Origin: Brevibacterium permense
Lineage (GTDB): Bacteria > Actinomycetota > Actinomycetes > Actinomycetales > Brevibacteriaceae
NCBI RefSeq assembly: GCF_025506275.1
Contig: NZ_QYCP01000093.1
Span: 186,001 to 250,000, forward strand
Length of the DNA: 64,000 bases
Direction: 5' to 3'
A program made the position numbers and the translations under genes. Of this stretch, positions 1 through 8,470 are shown piece by piece. Position 1 is the first letter of the stretch, and each line of letters begins with the position of its first letter. The notes below the pieces were generated by a model. The model worked only from the letters and a program-made list of their open reading frames with translations, had not been told where the DNA came from and did no database searches.

Positions 1-467
1 ACGACTTGGCGGCCGCCTCGGCGGACTATGAACGGAAGATCGCCGAAGCGGGCGGGATCGACCTGCAGATCCTCGGGATCGGCAGCGACGGTCACATCGC
101 GTTCAACGAACCCGGATCATCCCTGGCCTCGCGGACACGGGTGAAATCCCTGACGCACCAGACGCGGCTCGACAATGCGCGGTTCTTCGACGGCGACGTC
201 GAGCAGGTGCCGAAGCTGTGCCTGACCCAGGGGCTTGGCACGATCATGGAGGCGAAGCATCTCGTGCTCGTCGCGACTGGCGGCAACAAGGCCGAGGCCG
301 TGCATCAGATGGTCGAGGGACCGATCTCGGCGATGTGGCCCGCGACCGTGCTCCAGATGCACCCGCATGTCACGGTCATGCTCGATGATGCGGCGGCGTC
401 GCGGCTGCAGCTCGGCGACTATTACCGCCACGCTTACGAGAACAAGCCTGAGTGGCAGAGCCTCTGA
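1..467 (+). CDS. nagB: Glucosamine-6-phosphate deaminase, 3' part
   Basis: This is the C-terminal portion of NagB, which isomerises and deaminates glucosamine-6-phosphate to fructose-6-phosphate plus ammonia in the cytoplasm. It is the final step of sialic acid and GlcNAc catabolism. The family signature GIGSDGHIAFNEPG carries the Asp and His of the active site and is followed by the ring-opening region. The reading frame is open to the left edge of the window. Compared with the roughly 265-residue family about 110 N-terminal residues lie outside. It runs toward the convergent nanE-nanK-nanA-symporter genes, so all steps of sialic acid breakdown except GlcNAc-6-P deacetylase are visible here. 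The frame is intact to the TGA. Confidence 0.93.
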   Translation, partial: DLAAASADYERKIAEAGGIDLQILGIGSDGHIAFNEPGSSLASRTRVKSLTHQTRLDNARFFDGDVEQVPKLCLTQGLGTIMEAKHLVLVATGGNKAEAVHQMVEGPISAMWPATVLQMHPHVTVMLDDAAASRLQLGDYYRHAYENKPEWQSL

Positions 468-551
468 ACGATTTCGGCCCGGGCCGGTAGCTGGCGGACT
501 CAGCCCGGGCCGCCTACCTGCGAACGCAGCTTGGGCTGCTGACTCGCGAAC

Positions 552-1238
552 TCAGCCCTCGACGGCTTCGGTGAACCACGAGGTGATCGTTGCGGGATGC
601 GTGATCGCGGTGCCCACGACCACGGATTCGGCGCCGGCTTCACGCGCGGCGGCGGCATGCAACGGGGTGTGGATGCGGCCCTCGGCGACGAGCAGCGCAG
701 GCAGCTCGGCCGCTCGGATCGCGCTGATGAGTTCGAGGTCGGGACCCTCGGTTCTCGCACGTTCGCCGGTGTAGCCAGCCAGGGTAGTTCCGATGATGTC
801 GGCCCCGGCATCTGCCGCCGCTTTCGCATCGTCAAGGCTGCCGCAATCGGCCATGACCAGGGCGTTCGTCTGTTCGTGGAGGCGTTCGACCGTCTCGGCC
901 AGGCTCAGTCCGTCAGGCCGTCCACGTCGCGTCCCGTCGAGGGCGACGATGTGGGATCCGGCCAGAGCCACTGCAGACGCGTGTTGGAAGGTCGGCGTGA
1001 TGACAACTCCGTCCTTGCCGTCCTTCCACAGCCCGATGATCGGGACTTCGACGGCCGAGCGAGTTGCCTGAATGTCGCCGAGTCCCTGCACTCGCACGGC
1101 CGCAGCTCCTCCGCTGACCGCCGAGGCCGCCACCTGCGCCATCGTTCTGGGGTCGCGCATCGGCTCGCCCGGATAGGCCTGAGCGGAGACGATGAGCCGT
1201 CCCCGCAGCGCCTCGAGGATCTCGGTCTTCGACAGCAT
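552..1238 (-). CDS. nanE: N-acetylmannosamine-6-phosphate 2-epimerase
   Basis: NanE converts ManNAc-6-phosphate to GlcNAc-6-phosphate. The 228-residue TIM barrel has the usual family length. It shows the landmarks GLWKD near residue 70, MADCGSLDDA near 130, IIGTTLAGYT near 150 and VAEGRI near 185. The ATG at 1238 is preceded by GAAGGAG at good spacing. It is the last gene of a leftward operon headed by the symporter, about 80 bases after nanK. Assignment rests on these motifs and on the adjacent kinase and lyase. Confidence 0.93.
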   Translation of the reverse strand: MLSKTEILEALRGRLIVSAQAYPGEPMRDPRTMAQVAASAVSGGAAAVRVQGLGDIQATRSAVEVPIIGLWKDGKDGVVITPTFQHASAVALAGSHIVALDGTRRGRPDGLSLAETVERLHEQTNALVMADCGSLDDAKAAADAGADIIGTTLAGYTGERARTEGPDLELISAIRAAELPALLVAEGRIHTPLHAAAAREAGAESVVVGTAITHPATITSWFTEAVEG

Positions 1239-1319
1239 CAGTGAGTCTCCTTCTTCTGGCGGTTCTTCTCGCCGTTCGGCGCGTTCGTCAGTGTGTTGGT
1301 GTCACGGGAGGGAAGCGTC

Positions 1320-2444
1320 TCAGTGCTTCTGGCCGGGCTCGTCATTCCAGAGGCCGGCAGCGCCGATGAGCGCGGCATCCTGCCCTAATTCTGCCTTCAC
1401 CAGCGGGGCTCCGGAGGCAGCGGGAATGAGTTCTGCGGTGAAAGCCTCGTGGAGCGGCCCCCACCAGGCGTCGTCCATTTCGGCGAGCCCGCCGCCGATG
1501 ACGACGACCTCGGGGGAGAGGACGTTGACGATCCCGCCGAGTGCCGATCCGAGGGCACGCGCCCCTATGTCGAAGGCGCGAAGCGCCAGTTCTTCCCCCG
1601 CCGAGGCGGCCGCCGCCAATTCTCGGGTGTTCGTTGGGACCGGCGCATTCGCAGAAGCGGGAGTCGGGGTGGGGGAGTCGGACGGTGTCGCCGGCGCCGA
1701 TTCGTGGGTCTGCCCTTGTGCTGCACGTTCCGATTGCACGAGGTCGGGATCGGCGGATCCACGGACCAAGCGCCGGTAGGTCGCGAGAATAGCCGGACCC
1801 GAAGCAATGGCCTCGACGTGGCCGGTTCCGCCGCACGGGCAGTCCAGCCCGGCCGCAGCCGCGACGGGCACATGCCCGATGTGACCGGCGGCAGAATTCC
1901 TGCCAGTGAGCAGGTGGCCATCGGTGATGAACCCGCTGCCGATGCCGGTGCCCGCCGCGACAAGCAGCGAACTCCGAGTGTCGTTGGAGGCTCCGACGGC
2001 CGCCTCGCCGAGGGCATGGGCGTGCACATCGTTGACGACGCGCACGGGAAGGCCGGTGCGCGCGGTGAGTTCAGCGACCAGGTCCGTTCCGGTCCACCCG
2101 GGCAGGGAATCCGTCGCCGAGACCACAGTCCCCGTCACAGGGTCGATGACCCCGGCCGCGCCGATGCCGATCCGCCACACGAAGTCGGAACCCGAGCCGT
2201 CCCCGCCCCCGGCGAGACCGCCGGATCCGGCACTGCTACGGCCGCCGGACTCGGCGCCACGCGAACCCGACGTCTCTGCGATGACGGCGGCGGCTACCTC
2301 GGCGATGGTGTCGAGAACCGCCCGGGCACCTGCGATCGCGGGCGTCGGCACGCTGCGCACGTGCGCAAGTTCGCCGTCGATGACGGAACCGGCACGGATC
2401 TTCGTGCCTCCGACATCGACGGCGACGGTGGCGGGCAGCGTCAC
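1320..2444 (-). CDS. nanK: ROK-family N-acetylmannosamine kinase
   Basis: This sugar kinase phosphorylates ManNAc at O6 in the sialic acid pathway. The N-terminal ATP-binding motif is DVGGTKIRAG, the catalytic Asp lies in VVNDVHAHA, and the zinc site is CPCGGTGHVE with GHIGH upstream. In most ROK proteins the zinc motif is CxCGxxGCxE; here the last Cys is His, which can still bind metal. The protein is 374 residues, longer than the usual 290-320, because of two low-complexity insertions: a Gly/Ser stretch near residues 59-87 and a Pro/Thr/Ala stretch near 238-280. The GTG start overlaps the nanA stop by four bases (GTGA), indicating translational coupling. Confidence 0.88.
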   Translation of the reverse strand: MTLPATVAVDVGGTKIRAGSVIDGELAHVRSVPTPAIAGARAVLDTIAEVAAAVIAETSGSRGAESGGRSSAGSGGLAGGGDGSGSDFVWRIGIGAAGVIDPVTGTVVSATDSLPGWTGTDLVAELTARTGLPVRVVNDVHAHALGEAAVGASNDTRSSLLVAAGTGIGSGFITDGHLLTGRNSAAGHIGHVPVAAAAGLDCPCGGTGHVEAIASGPAILATYRRLVRGSADPDLVQSERAAQGQTHESAPATPSDSPTPTPASANAPVPTNTRELAAAASAGEELALRAFDIGARALGSALGGIVNVLSPEVVVIGGGLAEMDDAWWGPLHEAFTAELIPAASGAPLVKAELGQDAALIGAAGLWNDEPGQKH

Positions 2445-3358
2445 AGCAGTCCTGCGGCGGCGACGATCTCGCGGACGTGCTCGGTCTCATCGGCGTTGAG
2501 CACCTCCATCGGTTCGGCCATCCGGTTAGAGCCGATGATGCCCAAGAGCTGCAGGGCGGTCTTGAACCCGCCGAGGCCTGCCGCACCTGCGGACACGCGT
2601 CCCGGGGTCGCGGCTCCGGTGATATCGAACAGCGCCGCCACACGATCCTGCTCGGCGGCCGCTGCCTGCCAGTCCCCGGCCTTCGCGGCATCATAGATGC
2701 GCACATATCCGGCGGGGTCGACGTTGCCGAGCCCGGGCACGATGCCCGCCGCGCCGCCGAGCATCGCACCGTCGGTGACCACCTCGTGGCCGGTGAAGAC
2801 GGCGAAGTCCGGCAGGTGCTTCGTCGCGAGCAGCAGACGACGGAAGCCGACATCGTCGCCGGAGGAGTCCTTGACTCCGGCGATGACACCATCCTCGGCG
2901 AGGCGGACGACGACGTCGAGCGGCATCTTCATATGCGTGCGCACCGGCACGTCATAGGCGAACAGGGGCACGCTGATATGGGCGGCGACGGTGCGGAAGT
3001 GGCGCTCCACCTCGGCGGCGTCGGACAGCGCATAGAACGGCGTGGTCACGACGGCTGCGTCACCGCCGATGGCCAGCAGGCGGTCGGCCTCTTCGAGGAC
3101 CCGGGTCGTCGTCTGCTCGCTGATGCCCACGAGGACAGGCACCCGGCCGGCGGCGGCCTCGATCGCGGTGGAGAGGACGAGGTCACGCTCGGCGTTCGTC
3201 AGGTACGGGACCTCGCCGGAGGACCCGAGGACGAAGATTCCGTGCACACCGCCGGCGACGAGGTGGTCGACGAGGGCGGCCAGCCCGGCGCGGTCGATCT
3301 CACCGTCGGAGGTGCGCGGGGTCAGCAGCGGCGGGATGATTCCGTGGAAGTCAGTCAT
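2441..3358 (-). CDS. nanA: N-acetylneuraminate lyase (DapA/NanA family)
   Basis: A 305-residue class I aldolase that would split sialic acid into ManNAc and pyruvate. The family features are visible: GSSGE in the carboxylate-binding loop, the FAYDVP tyrosine, and the Schiff-base lysine in GVKDSSGD. An in-frame extension to 3538 overlaps the symporter and is low complexity, so the start is placed at the ATG giving MTDFHGII, ten bases after the symporter stop. The DapA fold is shared by several pyruvate-dependent lyases. The substrate is inferred from the coupled nanK, nanE and nagB rather than from unique residues. Confidence 0.87.
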   Translation of the reverse strand: MTDFHGIIPPLLTPRTSDGEIDRAGLAALVDHLVAGGVHGIFVLGSSGEVPYLTNAERDLVLSTAIEAAAGRVPVLVGISEQTTTRVLEEADRLLAIGGDAAVVTTPFYALSDAAEVERHFRTVAAHISVPLFAYDVPVRTHMKMPLDVVVRLAEDGVIAGVKDSSGDDVGFRRLLLATKHLPDFAVFTGHEVVTDGAMLGGAAGIVPGLGNVDPAGYVRIYDAAKAGDWQAAAAEQDRVAALFDITGAATPGRVSAGAAGLGGFKTALQLLGIIGSNRMAEPMEVLNADETEHVREIVAAAGLL

Positions 3359-3368
3359 GGTCGTGTCC

Positions 3369-5033
3369 TTACTTGTCGTGCTTGTCATTGTTCGCCGAGG
3401 CGGCCCCGGAGTCGGCCGGAGCCGATCCGTTCGTCGGGGCAGAGTCGGCGGAGATTGCGGGGGAGGGGGCCACGGATGCGGCAGGCTCCCGGGCTGGTTC
3501 GGTGGGGACTCGGCGAGTGTAGGCCGAGCGCTTTCCATAGATCGTCAGCGGCAGCACATCGTGGTCGCCGCGGCCGCTCTGCATCGCTCCGGTGAGCAGG
3601 GAGATGAGGTAGCCGAAGAGCATGGCGCCGATGAACGCGACGGTGGAGACAGCGAACGGTGTGAGTCCGGCCTGCTCCTGGACGATCCAGGCCAGTGCGG
3701 CACCGAGCAGGAGGCCGGTGAGCACTCCCGAGGAGTTCGCCCGCTTCGTGAAGATGCCGAGGGCGAAGACGCCGGCCAATGGGACGCCGAAGAGTCCGGT
3801 GATCGAGAGGAAGAGGTCCCAGGTCTGGGCCTGATCGGTCGCCGAGAGGTAGAGCGCGACCCCGACGGACAGGGCACCGACGATGACGATGACGGCGCGG
3901 GAGAAGCCGACTCCGGTGCGGGGCCTGCCGTCCTTGGGCGGGAAGAAGCGGTCGCGGATGTCGACGGTCACGCAGGCCGAGATCGAGTTGAGGCTCGAGG
4001 AGATCGTCGACTGTGCGGCGGCGAAGATTGCGGCGATGAGCAGACCCGAGACACCGGCCGGCAGCGCGGTGACCGCGAAGTAAGGCACGAGCGCCGAGGT
4101 GTTGAAGCCTTCCGGCAGAGCCTCCGAGTGCTGGTAGAAGCTGTAGAGCACGGTGCCGATGCCATAGAACAGCGGGATCGTCAGCAGGGCGAGGAAGCCG
4201 TTGACGATGAGCGAACGGGCCGTCGACTTCGGAGAATCCGTGGTCTGGTAGCGCTGGACGACGTCCTGGCTGGCCGTGTACTGGTGCAGATTGTTGAAGA
4301 CCGAACCGAGGAAGACGATCGGGATGGCCGCCGCGGCCCCGCCGAACTTCCAGTTGTCGGCGGAGATGAACTTGTCATCGGCTGCGGCGTCGGCGGCGAC
4401 CGTGCCGAGACCTCCGTCGATGGCCATGACGCCGAAGACGAGGATGACCGCAGCACCCACGAGGAGGATGATGCCCTGGACGACGTCGGACCAGATGACG
4501 CCCTCGATGCCGCCGAGGAAGGTGTAGACGACCGAGAGCACGCCGACGGCTCCGGCGACGAGCGCCGGATTGATGTCCGTGACCGAGCTGATGGCCAACG
4601 TCGGCAGGTAGATGACGATGGCGACGCGACCGATGTGGAAGAGGACGAAGAGGACCGAGCCGAGCACGCGGATGCTCGGGCCGAAGCGCTCCTCGAGGTA
4701 CTCATACGCCGTGGTGACGTCGAGCTTGCGGAAGAACGGGATGTAGAAGAGCACGAGCAGCGGGACGATTGCGAAGATCGCGATATTGCCGGCCGCATAG
4801 GACCAGTCGGTGAGGAAGGCCTGCTCGGGCGTGGACATATACGTGATCGCCGACAGCGTCGTCGCGTAGATGGAGAAGCCCGCCGCCCAGGCCGGGATCC
4901 GCCCGCTGGCCTTGAAGAACTCCTCTGTTCCGCCACTGGCTCGCCTGGTGAACCAGACTCCGATGCCGAGGGTGGCCAAGAGGTAGATGATGATCACGGC
5001 CCAGTTGAGGCCGCCGAGTCCCGGAGCGTCCAT
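3369..5033 (-). CDS. Sodium:solute symporter, probable sialic acid transporter
   Basis: This 554-residue integral membrane protein of the SSS (SLC5) family has about 13 predicted hydrophobic helices. The early region LATLGIGVWFTRRASGGTEEFF is followed by the SSS-typical SIYATTLSAITYMSTPEQAF segment, and VIWSDVVQGIILL marks the sixth helix area. It heads the leftward nan operon and is the likely sodium-driven uptake route for N-acetylneuraminate. The C-terminal 60 residues are a hydrophilic Ala/Ser/Pro-rich tail that ends in a His/Asp/Lys run, which is not part of the transporter fold. The start ATG has an upstream GGAGG. Confidence 0.88.
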   Translation of the reverse strand: MDAPGLGGLNWAVIIIYLLATLGIGVWFTRRASGGTEEFFKASGRIPAWAAGFSIYATTLSAITYMSTPEQAFLTDWSYAAGNIAIFAIVPLLVLFYIPFFRKLDVTTAYEYLEERFGPSIRVLGSVLFVLFHIGRVAIVIYLPTLAISSVTDINPALVAGAVGVLSVVYTFLGGIEGVIWSDVVQGIILLVGAAVILVFGVMAIDGGLGTVAADAAADDKFISADNWKFGGAAAAIPIVFLGSVFNNLHQYTASQDVVQRYQTTDSPKSTARSLIVNGFLALLTIPLFYGIGTVLYSFYQHSEALPEGFNTSALVPYFAVTALPAGVSGLLIAAIFAAAQSTISSSLNSISACVTVDIRDRFFPPKDGRPRTGVGFSRAVIVIVGALSVGVALYLSATDQAQTWDLFLSITGLFGVPLAGVFALGIFTKRANSSGVLTGLLLGAALAWIVQEQAGLTPFAVSTVAFIGAMLFGYLISLLTGAMQSGRGDHDVLPLTIYGKRSAYTRRVPTEPAREPAASVAPSPAISADSAPTNGSAPADSGAASANNDKHDK

Positions 5034-5357
5034 GCTCCCTCCTCACGTGGATGAACGAACGTAGGGGACCGGCGCGGGCGTGAGTGCGAGCGGAAGTCCC
5101 ATCTGACTTATAGAACCAATACGTAAGACGTATGATGTCCTATGTTGTGAATGTACGGGAATGTGCGGCACGACACAACCCGGCAGACGGCGGATGTGCT
5201 ATCCGCGCTGGTGAGAGCGTGGGGGCCTCGACGGTCCAGCGATATTCGGGCGCCGCTTATTGAACACTCTTTCAGTTTCCAATACATTCGGTGAAAGACG
5301 ATGATGTGCAGCAGTCATGCTGTGAGCCGATTCCATGGCCGAATACGAGGAGACACG
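5034..5357. promoter_or_regulatory. Divergent promoter region of nan operon with operator-like palindrome
   Basis: This 324-base gene-free stretch separates the leftward nan operon from the rightward CoA-transferase remnant. It contains a perfect 5-5-5 inverted repeat at 5119-5133 (ATACG, spacer TAAGA, CGTAT). The pentamer CAATA precedes it and recurs near 5275-5280 in TTTCCAATAC. The composition is visibly AT-richer than the surroundings. This is consistent with promoter DNA and a repressor site for the nan genes; no regulator gene lies next to it in the window. Confidence 0.5.
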
Positions 5358-6245
5358 GTGCCCGACCAGCCACCACTTGCCGGAGTCACGGTGATCAGTC
5401 TCGCCGTGAACCTCCCTGGCCCCTTGGCTGCCGCCCGATTGAGTGCCCTGGGGGTCGAGGTCATCAAGATCGAACCGCTCACGGGCGACCCTCTCGATTC
5501 AGCTGTGCCCGAGTACTACCGAGAACTGACCGTCGGTCAGGACATCCGCAGGCTCGACCTCAAGGATCCCGCCGGCAGGGCAGAGCTCGACGCCCTCGCC
5601 GCCGAGGCTCAGGTGCTGCTGACGGCGATGCGGCCGCGAGCCGCGGTCGCGCTCGGTCTGCCCGAGCTCGTCGAACAGCACGGGCTCGTCCACGTCGAGA
5701 TCGTCGGCTTCGCCGGAGACCGTGCCGATGTGCCCGGTCACGACCTCACCTATCAGGCAGCACATTCCACGCTCGTACCCGGCGCGATGCCGACCGTGCC
5801 CATTGCCGACGTCCTCGGCGGAGAACACGCCGCCCTCGAGGCGCTCGCCGGTCTGCGCCAGAAGGAGCAGCAGGGTGCCGTCGGCGGCATCGTCAAGCGG
5901 GTCGTCCTCGATGATGCTGCCGCATGGGCGGCAGGGCCGGCACGGCACGGTCTGAGCTCACCCGGGGGCCACCTCGGCGGGGGATCCCCGTTCTACCGGA
6001 CCTATCCGACGTCCGATGGGCACATCGCCGTCGCCTGCCTCGAACCTCATTTCGCGAGCGCGCTGGCCGCGCACATCGGCACCGAGGAGGCCGTACTCGA
6101 GCGCACGTTCGCCGAGAAGCCGACCTCGCACTGGGTGGAATTCGCCGCAGAGCACGACCTTCCGATCGAACGAGTCGCGCTCGGTTCCGGTCAGAATCTA
6201 GGTCGCTATCGGACACTTTCTGCGAACAGAAATATCCGATGTTGA
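5358..6245 (+). pseudogene. 3'-truncated CaiB/BaiF family III CoA-transferase
   Basis: The N-terminal 280 residues look like a type III CoA-transferase: PLAGVTVISLAVNLPGP opening, EVIKIEPLTGDP, and GHDLTYQA carrying the catalytic Asp. The GTG start has GAGGAG six bases upstream. Similarity stops after LPIERVALGSG, where family members continue with their C-terminal CoA-binding segment. The last 15 residues instead read through a 61-bp palindrome to a chance TGA. The family is usually 380-400 residues, so around 80-100 residues are missing. It is annotated as a pseudogene; a truncated product could still be made but should lack part of the fold. Confidence 0.75.
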
Positions 6246-6285
6246 CCTAGATTCGAGTGCTGGTGTCCGATGGTGACCTGAAGTC
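6194..6285. repeat. 61-bp palindrome plus third copy of its arm (IS-end-like)
   Basis: GAATCTAGGTC at 6194-6204 and GACCTAGATTC at 6244-6254 are perfect 11-bp inverted arms. Nested inside are ATCGGA/TCCGAT and a TTTCTG-CGAA-CAGAAA hairpin, so almost all of 6194-6254 can fold on itself. A related direct copy, starting TGTCCGATGGTGACCT, follows at 6264-6285 and matches the right arm at 17 of 22 positions. The pattern looks like terminal inverted repeats of an insertion element or a miniature element. No transposase is present. It sits exactly where the CoA-transferase gene is cut off. Confidence 0.65.
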
Positions 6286-6386
6286 GGGGTGTGCGGTCGA
6301 ATGCGGCGGGGGAGTCTCAGCTCGACAAAGCCCACCTGTATGCCCCCTCAAGACCGAGCATTCGCGGGTGTGGGAAGATTGAGGGC

Positions 6387-7466
6387 GTGTCGACAGTACT
6401 TGAGATCCTGACCCCGGAGGGCCTTCCGCCGCTGGCCGAGAAGCCCGGTGTCTCCTTCATCATGCCGGTCCTCAACGAGGCCGAGCACATCGAACAGGCG
6501 ATCACGACGATCCTCGCGCAGGAGTATGACGGAGACAAGGAGATCGTCCTTGCCCTCGGCCCCTCGACCGATGAGACGAACGCCATCATCGAATCGATGG
6601 CTGCGCGTGATTCGCGGATCCAGACGGTCGACAATCCGCAGGCCGCGACCCCGATCGGGCTCAACCTCGCCATCGCCGCGACCCGGCACCCGGTGATCAT
6701 CCGCGTCGACGCACACTCCGGGCTCGGCGCCGACTACACCAGACAGGCCATCGACACTCTGCGCGAGACGAAGGCCGCGAACTGCGGCGGACTCATGCTC
6801 GCCCGCGGCAAGACCTCCTTCCAGAAAGCCGTGGCGAGAGCCTACATGTCCCCGGTCGGTCTCGGCGGTCCCGCCTACCACTCCGGCGACGAGGCGCAGG
6901 AAGCCGAATCGGCCTACCTCGGCGTCTATCGTCGGGAAGTGTTCGACCACCTCGGCGGGTTCGACGAAGGCATCAAACGCGGTCAGGACTGGGAACTCAA
7001 CCTGCGTATCCGCACCGCCGGCGGCCGCATCTGGTTCAACCCCGACATGGAAGTCACGTACTGGCCGCGCGGCACCTGGTCGAAGATCGCGCAGCAGTTC
7101 TGGGCCACCGGAATCTGGCGCGCCGAACTTATCCGCCGCTACGGATCGCAGAACTCCATCCGCTACTTCGCCCCGCCGCTGCTTGTGCTCGGCATGAGCG
7201 CAGCCGTGGTCGAAACCCTGCTCCAACTGTCCGGATCGACGAAGCGGTGGCCGAAGTTCCTCCGCCGCTTCACCTCGCTGATCCACGTGCCCAGCTTCGG
7301 CTACATCGCCGGAATCGTGGCCACCGCATCGGCGGCGAAGGACTGCGGACGACGCGAGCGATTCTGGTTCGGCATCGTCCTGCCGACCATGCACCTGTGC
7401 TGGGGTGCCGGGTTCCTCCGTGGACTCGTCACCGGAGCCGGAACGACGAAGGACAGCAGCCGATGA
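6387..7466 (+). CDS. Family 2 glycosyltransferase with C-terminal membrane segments
   Basis: A 359-residue GT-A enzyme. It opens with SFIMPVLNEAEHIEQAI, the nucleotide-sugar binding Asp region follows (RVDAHSGLG, the DxD-like site), and GFDEGIKRGQDWELNLRIR contains the ED/QxxRW-like catalytic region. The C-terminal third holds two or three hydrophobic stretches (LLVLGMSAAVVETLL, FGIVLPTMHLCWGAGF), suggesting membrane association. The layout resembles succinoglycan/ExoA-type transferases. The GTG at 6387 was chosen because the upstream extension runs through the palindromic remnant. The stop overlaps the next ATG by four bases, so the two proteins are coupled. The sugar and acceptor are unknown. 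Confidence 0.85.
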   Translation: MSTVLEILTPEGLPPLAEKPGVSFIMPVLNEAEHIEQAITTILAQEYDGDKEIVLALGPSTDETNAIIESMAARDSRIQTVDNPQAATPIGLNLAIAATRHPVIIRVDAHSGLGADYTRQAIDTLRETKAANCGGLMLARGKTSFQKAVARAYMSPVGLGGPAYHSGDEAQEAESAYLGVYRREVFDHLGGFDEGIKRGQDWELNLRIRTAGGRIWFNPDMEVTYWPRGTWSKIAQQFWATGIWRAELIRRYGSQNSIRYFAPPLLVLGMSAAVVETLLQLSGSTKRWPKFLRRFTSLIHVPSFGYIAGIVATASAAKDCGRRERFWFGIVLPTMHLCWGAGFLRGLVTGAGTTKDSSR

Positions 7467-8380
7467 GCAAGAAGAAGCCGAATCGGGCCCACCGGGACCG
7501 CTACGGTCGCGGCACCAACGATCCGCTGCCGAGCGTCGATCCCGAATCCCGCGAACGGATTCCCGTGCCCGACCGTCCCGAGCCGAAGAAATTCAACGCA
7601 CCCCTGTGGGCCGGCGCCATCGTCGTCCTCCTCGTCGCGGGAGTGTTCGCGATGAACATCTTCGGCTCCGACGACCAGCTGACCGTCGATTCGCTCAACC
7701 CACCGGCCGTGGGCGCCCTCGACGGCGGATCCTCGGTGTACCCGGCGAACTCGAAGCTCGCCTTCACCGAGAACGTGAAGTTCGGCTACCTGCCCGCGCC
7801 CACACTCACCGCGCTGGGCGACGGCACGATCGTGGCCGCGAACCCGGAGACCGCAGCCGAGGACATGGGCCTGAAGAAGGGCCTCGACGAGCTCGACTCC
7901 GCAGAATTCCTCGACCAGACCATCAAACCGGCCCGCAAGGACACGAGTCCCGGCGATCCCATCACTTGGGATCAGATCGTCGACGAGTTCGGCGGGGACA
8001 CCGTGTTCATGCCCGCCATCGACTCCGCCGAGGTGGCCACCCCGGCGTTGAAGACCATCACCGAGGCGGGGCTCGAGGATTCGACGCTCGTGCGCACCGA
8101 TGACCCCGAGGTGGCCCGTGCCGCCGCCGATGCCGGAGTCGGCGCCATGTTCATCGGGGACTACACGGTGAGCTCGGCTGAGGCCCTCGACTCCAGCGGG
8201 TACACGGCAACGGCGGTTCGTGCCGATGATGCGTCGACCTGGGCCGAAACGGACCTGGCCGTCTGGGCGACCGATGTCAAAGACAAGAAGCAGCTCGAGA
8301 AGCTCGCCGACGCCGGGGTCACGGGAGCACTGAGTGAGAACCCGTACAAGGTGCTGCCGTCCGAAGTGAAGAAGAACTGA
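7463..8380 (+). CDS. Membrane-anchored degenerate glycerophosphodiesterase-like protein
   Basis: A 305-residue protein with a charged N-terminus, one hydrophobic helix (WAGAIVVLLVAGVFAMNIFG, about residues 52-71) and an exported domain. The domain tracks a GDPD TIM barrel: GGSSVYPANSKLAFTENVKFG resembles the HRG-EYPENT-AF-A-G opening, and DLAVWATDVKDKKQLEKLAD with TGALSENP resembles the VWTVN-GVDGIITDxP ending. The catalytic HRG and the E-D metal motif are replaced (DGG; no ELDVH), so hydrolase activity is unlikely. Coupling to the upstream glycosyltransferase suggests a shared envelope role, possibly as a binding or scaffold pseudoenzyme. The family call is by motif only. Confidence 0.6.
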   Translation: MSKKKPNRAHRDRYGRGTNDPLPSVDPESRERIPVPDRPEPKKFNAPLWAGAIVVLLVAGVFAMNIFGSDDQLTVDSLNPPAVGALDGGSSVYPANSKLAFTENVKFGYLPAPTLTALGDGTIVAANPETAAEDMGLKKGLDELDSAEFLDQTIKPARKDTSPGDPITWDQIVDEFGGDTVFMPAIDSAEVATPALKTITEAGLEDSTLVRTDDPEVARAAADAGVGAMFIGDYTVSSAEALDSSGYTATAVRADDASTWAETDLAVWATDVKDKKQLEKLADAGVTGALSENPYKVLPSEVKKN

Positions 8381-8470
8381 CTGCGGCCCCGAACCGAACG
8401 TGCTGCTGGGGGCGGACAGCCGCCTCGGCGAAATGATGTTGACAATGACCCCGACTACGAAGGAGACGCA

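Noticed and set aside
3042..5054. 670-residue open frame on the plus strand
   Set aside because: It runs antisense to the SSS symporter, is dominated by Asp/Glu/Arg/Gly repeats and has no family motif; it is a high-GC shadow frame.
6194..6285. Intrinsic terminator of the CoA-transferase gene
   Set aside because: The palindrome is far longer than a terminator stem, lacks a T run and has a third direct copy; an element remnant fits better.
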